Source of the DNA: Vibrio viridaestus
GTDB lineage: Bacteria; Pseudomonadota; Gammaproteobacteria; Enterobacterales; Vibrionaceae
Direction of reading: 5' to 3'
Length of the DNA stretch: 64,000 nucleotides
NCBI RefSeq assembly: GCF_003856525.1
Contig: NZ_RJVQ01000002.1
Span: 703,532-767,531, forward strand
The notes under the pieces are model-generated. The model was not told the origin of the DNA and did no database searches. It worked only from the letters and a program-made list of their open reading frames with translations. The position numbers were made by a program, and so were the translations under genes. Of this stretch, positions 34,819 to 43,418 are shown piece after piece (the stretch's first letter is position 1; each line of letters starts with the position of its first letter).

Positions 34819-36210
34819 ATGAATGTAATAATTAAAAGGATATTAATTGGCAGTGCATTATGCTGGCCAGTGCTAAGTTTCGCTGATGATCCGATCACAG
34901 CGGATGCTGTACAAACCAACCTCAATTTTGTTTGGACATTAGTGGCTGCATTTCTAGTGTTTTTGATGCAAGCAGGGTTTGCTATGGTGGAAACAGGGTT
35001 AACCCGTGCGAAAAATGCTGCAAACATAATGATGAAAAACATGATGGACTTTTGTATCGGTTCTCTTGCTTTTTGGGCGGTTGGGTTTGGATTAATGTTC
35101 GGCGTGTCCAATGGACTCTTTGGTACCTCAGATTTCTTCTTTAGCGGTGCAACAGGCGATGATCAGGCTTGGAATTATGCATTTTGGATGTTCCAGGTAG
35201 TCTTCTGTGCAACTGCTGCCACTATTATCTCTGGTGCCGTTGCCGAACGCACTAAATTTGGTGCTTACCTGATTTACTCAGTATTTGTTTCTGCGATTAT
35301 TTACCCTGTATTCGGTAGTTGGGCATGGGGAAGTCTATACCACGGACAAGGCTGGTTAGAAAATCTTGGTTTTATCGATTTTGCTGGTTCAACTGTCGTT
35401 CACTCAATGGGTGGCTGGTTAGCTTTGGCTGGCGCAATTGTCGTAGGTCCGAGATTGGGTAAATACGATGCGAAAGGCAAAAGCAAAGCGATTCCTGGTC
35501 ATAATATTCCACTAGCAGCATTAGGTGTCTTTCTACTATGGTTCGGCTGGTATGGATTTAACCCTGGTTCAACTACCACGGGTGATAGCTCGATTGCGTC
35601 AATTGCTGTGACTACAACGTTAGCGGCAGCGTCTGGTTCTATTTCGGCTATGTTTTATACATGGATTCGCTTTGGTAAAAGTGATGTTGGGATGACACTC
35701 AATGGTGCGTTAGCCGGTTTGGTTGGTATTACTGCTGGCTGTGCAAACGTTTCTCCAATTTCAGCCGTTATAATTGGTATTGTCGCTGGTATTCTGGTTG
35801 TCGTATCGGTACTGACTCTCGATAAAATGAAAATAGATGATCCTGTTGGCGCCGTGTCTGCACATGGTGTGTGTGGCGCATGGGGAACTCTGGCTGCGGG
35901 TATCTTCGACCAAGGTGGCTTCTCTCTTTCAGTCGTAGGTGTTCAGCTTATCGGTATAGTCGCCTGCTTTATCTGGGCATTTGGTACTGGCATGATTTTG
36001 TTTAAAGCCATCGATGCCATTGTTGGTATGAGAGTGTCTCGCAGTGAAGAATTAGCAGGTTTGGATCTTTCTGAGCATGGCGCGAACTCATATCCTGATT
36101 TTCATACTGTTAGCGAGATCGGTGAATACCCTTCGGATACCACACAAAATGGTAAAAAAGCGGCAGACGGAGCATCAGTAGCTGCGAAAGGATCCGCAGC
36201 GCATATTTAG
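34819..36210 (+). CDS. amtB: Ammonium transporter AmtB
   Basis: The 463-residue protein has an N-terminal signal-like segment ending in SFADDP and eleven TM segments. Family signatures include FLMQAGFAMVETGLTRAKNA, CATAATIISGAVAER, DFAGSTVVHSMGGWLALAGA (pore His), FLLWFGWYGFNPGST and DDPVGAVSAHGVCGAWGTLA (second pore His). It conducts ammonium/ammonia. The usual glnK partner is not adjacent. ATG 34819 follows GAGG; a GTG sits three bases earlier. A terminator follows. Confidence 0.95.
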   Translation: MNVIIKRILIGSALCWPVLSFADDPITADAVQTNLNFVWTLVAAFLVFLMQAGFAMVETGLTRAKNAANIMMKNMMDFCIGSLAFWAVGFGLMFGVSNGLFGTSDFFFSGATGDDQAWNYAFWMFQVVFCATAATIISGAVAERTKFGAYLIYSVFVSAIIYPVFGSWAWGSLYHGQGWLENLGFIDFAGSTVVHSMGGWLALAGAIVVGPRLGKYDAKGKSKAIPGHNIPLAALGVFLLWFGWYGFNPGSTTTGDSSIASIAVTTTLAAASGSISAMFYTWIRFGKSDVGMTLNGALAGLVGITAGCANVSPISAVIIGIVAGILVVVSVLTLDKMKIDDPVGAVSAHGVCGAWGTLAAGIFDQGGFSLSVVGVQLIGIVACFIWAFGTGMILFKAIDAIVGMRVSRSEELAGLDLSEHGANSYPDFHTVSEIGEYPSDTTQNGKKAADGASVAAKGSAAHI

Positions 36211-36226
36211 TTTCTATACTAATTGG

Positions 36227-36255
36227 AAAAGCCAGAGTGTTTTGCTCTGGCTTTT
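36227..36255. terminator. Bidirectional terminator after amtB
   Basis: AAAAGCCAGAG (36227-36237) pairs with CTCTGGCTTTT (36245-36255), an 11-bp stem with A/T runs on both sides, between convergent genes. Confidence 0.9.
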
Positions 36256-36265
36256 CTAATTCAAG

Positions 36266-37390
36266 CTAAAGTTGATTCACAATGGCTCTTATGGCTGCTA
36301 GAACATCTTGGCCGAAAGCAACGCTTCTTTCTGGAGACCAACCATAAAATTCATCTGGATGAAGAAGATGGTCTTTAAACGGCATTTCTATCGTATAAGA
36401 AAGACACTTAAATTGCTCTGCAACCCACTTTGAACCCACGGTTAAATTTGCAGTACCTGGCGCATTTTGGGGATAACCCATTTCATCCTGAAATTCTGGT
36501 GTAATAGTAAGGAGAGCCGATTTAAACAATTCTTCCAAGTTCGCTATGCGAGCGTTATAAGAGGGTACGCCTTCAGCGCCAGCGACAAAGTTGTACGGAA
36601 TGGCCTCATCACCATGGATATCTAGAAACATATCAACTCCAGTAGCGAGCATACGTTCCCGAACATAAAATACCTCTGGGCTTTTATCTAACGAAGGTGT
36701 CTGCCACTCTCGATTCAAATTAACCCCAATTGCGTTTGTCCTTAGGTGACCACGAATACTGCCGTCAGGATTCATATTGGGAACAATATGAAAACAGGCG
36801 TGATCGAGTATGGCATGAGACACAGTATCTGTATCATCGAGCAGTCGCTGCAGTAAACCTTCAACAAACCACTCTGCCATCGTTTCTCCGGGGTGTTGGC
36901 GTGCTGTTATCCAGATGTTTTTTTTCGCGCTATCAGGCTCGCCAATCGTTAGGAGACTCATGTCATTGCCATCCAGCGTTTGACCGAGTGTCTCAAGTTT
37001 ACAGAGGTGATTCATCTGAGCTTGATGAAGCAAGTCTAGATGTCGATCATAGCTGTAAGGTGCAAAGTAAGCGAAATAGATCGAACTGTATTCAGGTATT
37101 ACATTGAAACTCAGTGTATCACCATCAAATTCGGCCGGAATACGAAACCATTCTTCGCGATCATAAGAGGCGACAACATCATATCCTTTCCAACCATCGG
37201 GATAAGCCGACTTAGACAGATTAAGAATCCTGATGGCGTGGGGTAGTTGTGCGGTTGATTCGAGACGAAAATGAAACCATTGGGCAAAGTCCGATTGGTT
37301 ATCAGCAGGGATTGTGAGTTCGATATTGTCGGGCGAATCCGCTCTAACGACGTTGATATTACCGCTTTCAAAGTTACTGAATATTTTCAT
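36266..37390 (-). CDS. M14-family zinc carboxypeptidase (cytosolic carboxypeptidase-like)
   Basis: The 374-residue protein has an N-terminal beta domain (residues 1-115, including SKSAYPDGWKGYDVVASYDR) and an M14 catalytic domain. Zinc ligands are in ITARQHPGETMAEW (HxxE) and DIHGDE (His); substrate-binding VPNMNPDGS, NLNREWQ and the catalytic Glu in YTIEMPFKD are present. No signal peptide is visible, as in the cytosolic carboxypeptidases that trim acidic C-terminal residues. Bacterial substrates are poorly known. Confidence 0.88.
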   Translation of the reverse strand: MKIFSNFESGNINVVRADSPDNIELTIPADNQSDFAQWFHFRLESTAQLPHAIRILNLSKSAYPDGWKGYDVVASYDREEWFRIPAEFDGDTLSFNVIPEYSSIYFAYFAPYSYDRHLDLLHQAQMNHLCKLETLGQTLDGNDMSLLTIGEPDSAKKNIWITARQHPGETMAEWFVEGLLQRLLDDTDTVSHAILDHACFHIVPNMNPDGSIRGHLRTNAIGVNLNREWQTPSLDKSPEVFYVRERMLATGVDMFLDIHGDEAIPYNFVAGAEGVPSYNARIANLEELFKSALLTITPEFQDEMGYPQNAPGTANLTVGSKWVAEQFKCLSYTIEMPFKDHLLHPDEFYGWSPERSVAFGQDVLAAIRAIVNQL

Positions 37391-37447
37391 GATATTGTGT
37401 CGCTATAAAAGTTTTATAACGACACATTAACAATAAACTATCAAATT

Positions 37448-37885
37448 TTAAAGATGGTTTCTCTGAGCTTTAGCATCAAAGGAATACTTTCCTGCACCTA
37501 AGAATAAAAGGGCAATAGCGGCAAATAAATACACGCCAATACCTTCTGCTGTCCACGCTCCTAACTTATTTAAAGTGAACAGGTTCTCCGAGTGCATTAG
37601 CCAGATAACAACAAGACCAGTGCCAATCCAAATGATTGAGGCCAAACGAGTAAATAGGCCAATGATAATAAGTATAGGAACGATAACTTCGCCTAGATAA
37701 ACACCATAGGCGAAAAATCCGGGTAAGCCTTTCTGGACAAATAGTCCCTGAATGAAGGCTGTGCCACCATAAATTTTGTGTATCCCATGCAGTAGGAACA
37801 TCACACCGAAACTAATACGTAATATGGCTTTACCCAAATCATCGTGACTAAAAATGTTATCAGTAAATCGAATTAATGCTCTCAT
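37448..37885 (-). CDS. DoxX-family membrane protein
   Basis: The 145-residue protein has four TM segments with the DoxX pattern: ILRISFGVMFLLHGIHKIYG, GVYLGEVIVPILIIIGLFTR, IWIGTGLVVIWLMHS and a final hydrophobic helix. DoxX-type proteins are linked to redox and thiol stress or quinone metabolism. The ATG at 37885 is preferred over GTG 37897. A 20-bp palindrome 62 bases upstream may bind a repressor. Confidence 0.82.
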   Translation of the reverse strand: MRALIRFTDNIFSHDDLGKAILRISFGVMFLLHGIHKIYGGTAFIQGLFVQKGLPGFFAYGVYLGEVIVPILIIIGLFTRLASIIWIGTGLVVIWLMHSENLFTLNKLGAWTAEGIGVYLFAAIALLFLGAGKYSFDAKAQRNHL

Positions 37886-37946
37886 ATGGATTCTCACTAT
37901 CTATGCAACTTGATGTAAAAATACCAAGCAAAATGAAGTGAGTGAA

Positions 37947-37966
37947 TGATAGATAGCTGTCTATCA
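37947..37966. promoter_or_regulatory. 20-bp palindrome upstream of doxX-like gene
   Basis: TGATAGATAGCTGTCTATCA is palindromic over 20 bases with a single mismatched pair. The form resembles TetR-family operators. It stands upstream of the DoxX gene; no tetR-like gene is in the window. Confidence 0.5.
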
Positions 37967-38039
37967 TCAACAGATTTTTCGAACAAGTTGATTGATACAG
38001 GTCATTGAGAATGGCCTGTACTTTTTGTATGAATAGTTT

Positions 38040-38870
38040 TTAACGAATCGCTATACTGCAGCTTGAAATTGGCGCAGGAAAACGACTGTCCAGTAGCGTC
38101 ATTTCTTCTTCGGTGAGTTCGATTAATGAGGCATCAAGGTTTTCTTTAACGCGCACATTGTGGCTTGATTTTGGAATCGCTATGACGCCTTTCTGTGCCA
38201 TCAGCCAAGCAAGACAAATTTGTGCCTGAGTCGCCTTATGATTACGAGCAATATCAATTATTTCTGGGTCTTTCGCCAAAGAGCCTTGATCGAGAGGGCA
38301 ATAAGCCATCATCGAAATATTGCGTCGATCGCAATAAGGCTTTAACGCCCATTCGGGCTCTCGATGAGCTAGGTTATATAATACTTGATTGGTTGCACAG
38401 TCACCACGTACATCAACCTGACAAAAATGTTTGAATTCATCCGTGTCTAGATTGCTGACACCGTAATCTTTAATCTTACCCTCGTCCTGTAGTTGATAAA
38501 GGGCTTCCAAGGTTTCTTCAAAAGGGACAGTGCTCATCCAGTGCAATAGATAGAGATCAATACAATCAGTGTTAAGGCGTTTCAAACTTCGTTCACAGGC
38601 TTTTATCACATCGTTTTTACCTGCGTGATAAGGATAAAACTTACTTACCAGATATACTTGGTCTCGATATCCTTTCATTGCCTCAGCAACAATTTTCTCG
38701 GCTTCTCCTTCACCGTACATTTCCGCGGTATCGATTAAACGAGCACCGTATTCAATGCCATAACGCAAAGCGGCTACTTCCTGTTTTCTCGAGCTTCGGC
38801 TTTCTCCCATATACCAAGTTCCCAAACCTATATTGGGAATCGTTCTTCCTGATGGAAGTAAAATGTCCAT
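38040..38870 (-). CDS. Aldo/keto reductase
   Basis: The 276-residue protein has the AKR barrel motifs: IPNIGLGTWYMGE, the catalytic region LIDTAEMYGEGEAEKI (Asp/Tyr), VYLVSKFYP (Lys), CIDLYLLHWMS (His) and AIPKSSHNVRVKENLDA for NADPH phosphate binding. It reduces aldehydes or ketones with NADPH. The start ATG at 38870 follows GAGG; a TTG at 38885 is less likely. It lies near an OYE enzyme and ABM protein. Confidence 0.9.
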   Translation of the reverse strand: MDILLPSGRTIPNIGLGTWYMGESRSSRKQEVAALRYGIEYGARLIDTAEMYGEGEAEKIVAEAMKGYRDQVYLVSKFYPYHAGKNDVIKACERSLKRLNTDCIDLYLLHWMSTVPFEETLEALYQLQDEGKIKDYGVSNLDTDEFKHFCQVDVRGDCATNQVLYNLAHREPEWALKPYCDRRNISMMAYCPLDQGSLAKDPEIIDIARNHKATQAQICLAWLMAQKGVIAIPKSSHNVRVKENLDASLIELTEEEMTLLDSRFPAPISSCSIAIR

Positions 38871-39072
38871 ATTTTTAAACCTCAATAGGGTGAGTTACAC
38901 AGCGTCTATTGTATTCGTTTTAATGCATACATTATCAGATATGGCTTCTTATGCGAAATTGAAAACGACGGAATAAAAGACGATAGAGACGTCTCTGTGT
39001 TGATTAAAAAGATTGTGAAAGAGGAAGGCAACGCCTTTACTGAACGTTTTGCTGTATCTGAATAACGGCGTA

Positions 39073-39098
39073 AGGCAGAGTCTCAATTGGCTCTGCCT
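39073..39098. terminator. Hairpin, possible terminator
   Basis: AGGCAGAG (39073-39080) pairs with CTCTGCCT (39091-39098) around a 10-base loop, just past the 3' end of the ABM gene on the minus strand. There is no clean T-run. Confidence 0.5.
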
Positions 39099-39119
39099 AG
39101 GCATTTCGAATCGTTAATT

Positions 39120-39404
39120 CTAGTCAGCAATGTTGATAGTTTCTAATTTAAACGATTTGTGGAACTGCTCATGAAAAGCAATGAACTCTTTAGTATAACC
39201 CTGCTCGCAATGCCATTCGTGCGCTTCTTTTGTTTTCCATGTTTCAATAAAGACGAGCTTGTCTGGGTCATCAGTACAGGTAAAGAAGTCATAAGAAATA
39301 CATCCGTCTTCTGCACGAGTGTTTGCTTGAGCTTCAGGTGCTTTTGCTAGGATTTTTTCAAGAGTATTGGGTTGAAGTTGAATTGTAATAACAAATTTAT
39401 ACAT
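39120..39404 (-). CDS. Antibiotic biosynthesis monooxygenase (ABM/YgiN-like) domain protein
   Basis: The 94-residue protein is a single ABM ferredoxin-like domain: MYKFVITIQLQPNTLEKI, AEDGCISYDFFTCTDDPDK and LVFIETWKTKEAHEWHCEQG, followed by a C-terminal strand. YgiN-type members are dimeric quinol monooxygenases or detoxification helpers. The ATG at 39404 follows GAGG by eight bases. It is downstream of a LysR gene on the same strand. Confidence 0.85.
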   Translation of the reverse strand: MYKFVITIQLQPNTLEKILAKAPEAQANTRAEDGCISYDFFTCTDDPDKLVFIETWKTKEAHEWHCEQGYTKEFIAFHEQFHKSFKLETINIAD

Positions 39405-39506
39405 TGTGGAGACCTCATTCATCATTGGAATGGAAATTACTATAAATCTGATATGTACATGGAAACAATCAACTTTTCGTCAATAGACTCTTTCCGTACG
39501 CCGTAT

Positions 39507-40436
39507 CTATGCTCTGAGCGCGCCTTTGTGACCTAAATCAACCAATACATCGACGACATGTCGGACTTTAGGTCTTAGGTGAGCTGTCTGAGGCCAAACA
39601 GCGTATACATTGACAGGATCGCAACAGTATTCCTCTAATACAGAAATAAGTTCACCACGCTCAATGTGGGGTTTTAGTATGGTTTCTGGCATCTGACATA
39701 AGCCGAGTCCAGAGAGCGTGGTTTGTATAATCGCATCACCGTCGCCAAGTTGGTAAGTTGCTGGTGGTGAAATACGACTGTTCTCACCGTTCTGATTAAC
39801 TTTCCATGTCAGAGGCTGATTACGTCTGTAGCCGACAATACATTTGTGCTGGCTGAGCTCTCCAAGGTTTTTGGGTTTGTCATGCTGACTGAAATAGGTT
39901 GGCGAACCGCAAATCAACCATCGTTCGCTGTATATTTTTTTCGCTACAAGTCCAGATGTAGAGCCCAAATCACCCAAGCGGATAGCTAAATCAACACCTT
40001 CATCAATCGGATCTATCAAGTGATCAGTGAAGGTGACTGTATATTCAAGATCGGGATAATCCTGAGCAATATCGATAAGAATAGGTAGTATTACACGTTT
40101 GCCATACGCTACCGGCATATCGATTCTTAGTCTCCCTGACGGATTGAGAGACGAAGAACCCAGACTACTCTCAGCGGAAGATATCTCATTTAGTGCATTA
40201 GAGCAGGCAAGAAAGTAGGCTTCACCATCTGCAGTAAGAGATATTTTACGAGTTGTTCGATGAAAAAGCTTCACATCTAGGCGAGCTTCAAGTCGGGCAA
40301 TCGCTTTGCCCACAGCGGATTTTGATATGCCAAGAATTTCGGATGCTTCTGTAAAGCTCGCGCATCTTGCCGCAGTAACAAACGTAATAACACCATTGAG
40401 TGATTCAGACTGTAGATTTGCCATGCTAGAGGCCAT
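39507..40436 (-). CDS. LysR-family regulator divergent from OYE gene
   Basis: The 309-residue protein has an N-terminal winged helix (FTEASEILGISKSAVGKAIA, RLEARLDVKLFHRTTRKISL) and a periplasmic-binding-protein-like effector domain with PSGRLRIDMPVAYGKRVILP. The pattern fits the DsdC/AaeR-like branch with the FHRTTR motif. It diverges from an Old Yellow Enzyme gene with palindromes between, so it probably controls that gene and itself. Confidence 0.9.
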   Translation of the reverse strand: MASSMANLQSESLNGVITFVTAARCASFTEASEILGISKSAVGKAIARLEARLDVKLFHRTTRKISLTADGEAYFLACSNALNEISSAESSLGSSSLNPSGRLRIDMPVAYGKRVILPILIDIAQDYPDLEYTVTFTDHLIDPIDEGVDLAIRLGDLGSTSGLVAKKIYSERWLICGSPTYFSQHDKPKNLGELSQHKCIVGYRRNQPLTWKVNQNGENSRISPPATYQLGDGDAIIQTTLSGLGLCQMPETILKPHIERGELISVLEEYCCDPVNVYAVWPQTAHLRPKVRHVVDVLVDLGHKGALRA

Positions 40437-40475
40437 TTCAATATAATTGAAGAATTTATGTCTACAAACTATAGA
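40437..40475. promoter_or_regulatory. Putative LysR operators between lysR and OYE gene
   Basis: TTCAATATAATTGAA (40437-40451) is a perfect 15-base palindrome touching the lysR start codon, and TCTACAAACTATAGA (40461-40475) has matching TCTA/TAGA arms. Both fit autoregulation and control of the divergent gene. Confidence 0.5.
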
Positions 40476-40558
40476 TAAAATGCCTGTTTATCAATCCTTT
40501 TTTCCACTATAGAATGTCGGAAATAGTATCTAATTATCGCAAGCAAGGAGAGATTGAT

Positions 40559-41656
40559 ATGGCGTCTTTATTTGACCCGTTTAAGCTTAAATCTGTAACG
40601 TTAAAAAACAGAATCGCTGTTCCACCAATGTGCCAATATAGCGCGGAAGAGGGTATGGCAAATCAGTGGCATGATGTGCACTACACTGGTTTGGCCCGCG
40701 GTGGCGCAGGTCTTGTTATTGTTGAAGCGACAGCGGTTTCTCCTGAGGGGCGAATCAGTCCTAAATGTTTAGGCATTTGGAATGATGAGCAAGCCACCGC
40801 GTTATCGAATATTGCTAAAAGTATTAAAGAAAATGGCAGTATCGCAGGGATCCAAATTGGCCATGCGGGAAGAAAAGCCAGTGCCAATATTCCTTGGGAA
40901 GGCGACGATCACATTCCTGAAGGCGAACCAAACGGATGGCCAACGCTATCGCCGTCAGCTGTCGCATTTGGAGCAAACTTACCGAAAGTTCCTAAAGAGC
41001 TGACAGTTGATGAAATCCATCGTATCCAAAAGGATTTTGTCGATGGAGCCATCCGTGCACGTGATGCTGGCTTCGAATGGTTAGAACTGCATTTTGCTCA
41101 CGGTTACTTAGCGCAAAGCTTTTTGTCAGTGCATGCCAACAAACGTACTGATGAATATGGAGGCGATCTCAAAGGACGCAGCCGTTTTCTACTTGAAACT
41201 GTTAAAGCCGTGAGAGCCGTTTGGCCAGAAGATTTACCATTGACCGCACGATTAGGTGTGATCGAGTTTGATGGTCGTGATGAAGAAACGATGCAAGAAG
41301 CCATCACAACTATCAATGAAATGAAAGCACTTGGACTGGAATTCTTAAGTGTTAGTTTAGGTTTTTCAACTCCTGATGCGAACGTACCTTGGGGTCCTGC
41401 ATTTATGGCACCAATCGCAGAGCGGGTACGCAAGGAAACGGGCTTACCAGTGACAACCGCGTGGGGGATGGATGATCCGCAAAATGCAGCGAAAGCTGTG
41501 GCTGAAGGTCAAATGGATCTTGTTATGATGGGGCATGCTCACCTGGCCGATCCGCATTATGCTTACAAGCTGGCTAAGGAGCTCAATGTAGATGATGCTG
41601 CATGGAAAACATTGCCAGCACCTTATGCTCATTGGCTGGCTCACTATAAAGCGTGA
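40559..41656 (+). CDS. NADH:flavin oxidoreductase, Old Yellow Enzyme (YqjM-like)
   Basis: The 365-residue protein is an FMN TIM barrel of the YqjM class: FDPFKLKSVTLKNRIAVPPM, CQYSAEEG, GIQIGHAGRKAS with the substrate-binding His, WLELHFAHGYLAQSFLS and VMMGHAHLADPHYAYKLA. It reduces activated double bonds (enones, quinones, maleimides) with NAD(P)H. The ATG at 40559 follows AAGGAG. A terminator follows. Confidence 0.92.
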   Translation: MASLFDPFKLKSVTLKNRIAVPPMCQYSAEEGMANQWHDVHYTGLARGGAGLVIVEATAVSPEGRISPKCLGIWNDEQATALSNIAKSIKENGSIAGIQIGHAGRKASANIPWEGDDHIPEGEPNGWPTLSPSAVAFGANLPKVPKELTVDEIHRIQKDFVDGAIRARDAGFEWLELHFAHGYLAQSFLSVHANKRTDEYGGDLKGRSRFLLETVKAVRAVWPEDLPLTARLGVIEFDGRDEETMQEAITTINEMKALGLEFLSVSLGFSTPDANVPWGPAFMAPIAERVRKETGLPVTTAWGMDDPQNAAKAVAEGQMDLVMMGHAHLADPHYAYKLAKELNVDDAAWKTLPAPYAHWLAHYKA

Positions 41657-41675
41657 TAGCTTTAGCTTTTTTAAA

Positions 41676-41702
41676 AATCCGGGTATTACCCGGATTTTTT
41701 AT
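41676..41702 (+). terminator. Terminator of the OYE gene
   Basis: AATCCGGGT (41676-41684) pairs with ACCCGGATT (41688-41696), followed by TTTTATTTTT. Confidence 0.88.
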
Positions 41703-41857
41703 TTTTAAACAAACATAATGGGTTACGTAATATCAAATTCATGTAAGAACTTGATACTTGGGGTGCGACTGGAAGAACTGAGTGCTAGAGTGGGGGAGGG
41801 GAACTGTATAAATACAGATTGCTTTGATTCAGTGGTTAATTAAGTAGAGAAAATAAA

Positions 41858-42625
41858 ATGATAAAACGTCTTACGAGCAGCAGAGGATTACGCCTATCTT
41901 TTCTGACTATTTCTGTCCTCTATGCTGCTAATACGTTGGCCAATGGTTCTATTGGTGCAGGAATCGGCTTCGGTCAATCTGAGTATAAAGATTATGATGG
42001 TGATGCGATTGCATTACCCGTTATCAACTATGAAGATGATCTGCTCTATTTCCATGGCGTCTCCGGTGGCGTATTCCTACTAAAGGGAGATTATAGCGCT
42101 GTCACTTTGGGTGTTTCCTATTTCCCCAAAGACTTTGATGCTAGTGACTCCGATGATATTCAGTTACAGCAATTGGATGATCGTGATAGTACCGGGATGG
42201 TCGATGTTGGCTACCGTTATACTGACCCATTTCTTGGTAGTATTTCTGCTACTCTTTCTGCCGATTTTCTTGATAAAACAGATGGAGGTTGGAAAGCCGA
42301 TCTTGGTTATCAAAAACGATTCCAACTATCGCAGCGAATTACGATAACTCCCGGTTTTGGTGTGAATTGGTTTAATGAAGATTTAAATAACCATTATTAC
42401 GGCATTAATGCAGGAGAAGCAGCACGTTCTGGTCTGAATCAATATCATCCGGATGGTTCTGCAATTACTTATGCTGAATTAGGTGCGAACGTGTTTCTCA
42501 CTAAAAACGTAAGTTTGTTCGTCAATGGTCGTTACAATTGGTTAGATAGTGAAGTGACTGATAGCCCAATGGTCGATACCGATCATTTCTTTGGTGCTAT
42601 GATTGGCATGAACTTTATTTTTTAA
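41858..42625 (+). CDS. MipA/OmpV-family outer-membrane protein
   Basis: The 255-residue protein has a signal peptide (cleavage near NTLANG) and the MipA/OmpV pattern: GAGIGFGQSEYKDYDGD, LPVINYEDDLLYFHGVSGG, FPKDFDASDSDDIQ and DSTGMVDVGYRY; it ends in FGAMIGMNFIF with the terminal Phe of outer-membrane barrels. Known members scaffold murein hydrolases or act as adhesins or porins. A GC-rich hairpin follows. Confidence 0.85.
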   Translation: MIKRLTSSRGLRLSFLTISVLYAANTLANGSIGAGIGFGQSEYKDYDGDAIALPVINYEDDLLYFHGVSGGVFLLKGDYSAVTLGVSYFPKDFDASDSDDIQLQQLDDRDSTGMVDVGYRYTDPFLGSISATLSADFLDKTDGGWKADLGYQKRFQLSQRITITPGFGVNWFNEDLNNHYYGINAGEAARSGLNQYHPDGSAITYAELGANVFLTKNVSLFVNGRYNWLDSEVTDSPMVDTDHFFGAMIGMNFIF

Positions 42626-42627
42626 AA

Positions 42628-42655
42628 GCAGAAGGCGCGCTCATTCGCGCCACTG
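42628..42655. terminator. GC-rich hairpin between ompV-like and secreted-protein genes
   Basis: AGCAG...GGCGCG (to 42639) and CGCGCC...CTGCT (from 42646) form an interrupted stem. It separates convergent genes but lacks a long T-tract. Confidence 0.5.
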
Positions 42656-42680
42656 CTATAAGTCCCAGACTGGTTTTTTC

Positions 42681-42992
42681 TTAGTGTTGGCGGCTAAGAA
42701 AACGTTTTGTTTCGGTAACGCTACCGTCTGGCTGTTGAACTGAAAAAGTATATGAGCGAGCGTTATCGTCAAAATTAGTGATTACCACGTCGCCTTGCTC
42801 GGATGTTTTGAGTATCTGGGCATTTACGCCACTAACGGTGACTGGTATGCCTGATGCAGGTTGGCCATCTTCTGTAACGACGATTTGAGCTTGATTTCCT
42901 TGAGTATAAATACTCATATGGAGTGGAGCCGCCATCACTTGTGATGCCAAACCTAATGCAGATACTGCCACGATTGTTGCTAAAGTTTTCAT
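42681..42992 (-). CDS. Small secreted protein, tandem copy 3
   Basis: The 103-residue product has a signal peptide cleaved after VMA and a mature part of about 80 residues beginning APLHMSIYTQGNQAQI. It continues through a beta-rich domain (ASGIPVTVSGVNAQILKTSE, FDDNARSYTFSVQQPDG) and ends KRFLSRQH. It resembles Ig-like/carboxypeptidase-regulatory modules but I recognise no named family. It has no Cys. It is the last of three paralogues in a row on the minus strand. Confidence 0.75.
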   Translation of the reverse strand: MKTLATIVAVSALGLASQVMAAPLHMSIYTQGNQAQIVVTEDGQPASGIPVTVSGVNAQILKTSEQGDVVITNFDDNARSYTFSVQQPDGSVTETKRFLSRQH

Positions 42993-43047
42993 AATGATAC
43001 TCCTAGAATTCTTGTTTGCTTATTCTTTTAAATTGTTGTTTATTTAA

Positions 43048-43359
43048 TTAGTGTTGACGGCTTAGGAAGCGTTTTGTTTCGATAACAGAGCCATCCTGCT
43101 GTTCAACAGAAAATGTGTATGTGCGCGCATTGTCGTCAAAGTTACTTACTATGACATTACCGTGTTCTGAGGTTTTTAGAACTTGGGTATTTAGCCCCTC
43201 AACCGTTACTGGCACGCCTGCTGCTGGTTGACCATCTTCAGTAACGATGACTTCCGCTTGATTTCCTTGAGTGTAAATACTCATATGAAGTGGAGCGGCC
43301 ATAACTTGAGATGCTAAACCTAGAGCTGAAATAGCTGCGATTGTTGTAATAGTTTTCAT
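43048..43359 (-). CDS. Small secreted protein, tandem copy 2
   Basis: The 103-residue paralogue is nearly identical in plan to the neighbouring copies: a signal peptide ending VMA, mature start APLHMSIYTQGNQAEV, the core DGQPAAGVPVTVEGLNTQVL and FDDNARTYTFSVEQQDG, and the C-terminus KRFLSRQH. Changes concentrate in charged surface positions (Gln to Glu), which suggests divergence after duplication while the beta fold was kept. The leader and ribosome-binding region (GAATTC, TCTCC complement) resembles copy 3. Confidence 0.75.
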   Translation of the reverse strand: MKTITTIAAISALGLASQVMAAPLHMSIYTQGNQAEVIVTEDGQPAAGVPVTVEGLNTQVLKTSEHGNVIVSNFDDNARTYTFSVEQQDGSVIETKRFLSRQH

Positions 43360-43418
43360 GATAATTCTCCGGAATTCTTGTTATTTAAATTTATTTATTT
43401 TGTTTAAATCTTATTTAC

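Noticed and set aside
36730-37107. 125-codon frame antisense to the M14 carboxypeptidase gene
   Set aside because: Opposite strand of a gene with all catalytic motifs; shadow frame.
38889-39063. Open plus-strand stretch ending ...EEGNAFTERFAVSE
   Set aside because: The stretch reads like protein but has no ATG, GTG or TTG start in its unique part; too short to call a gene remnant without comparison to relatives.
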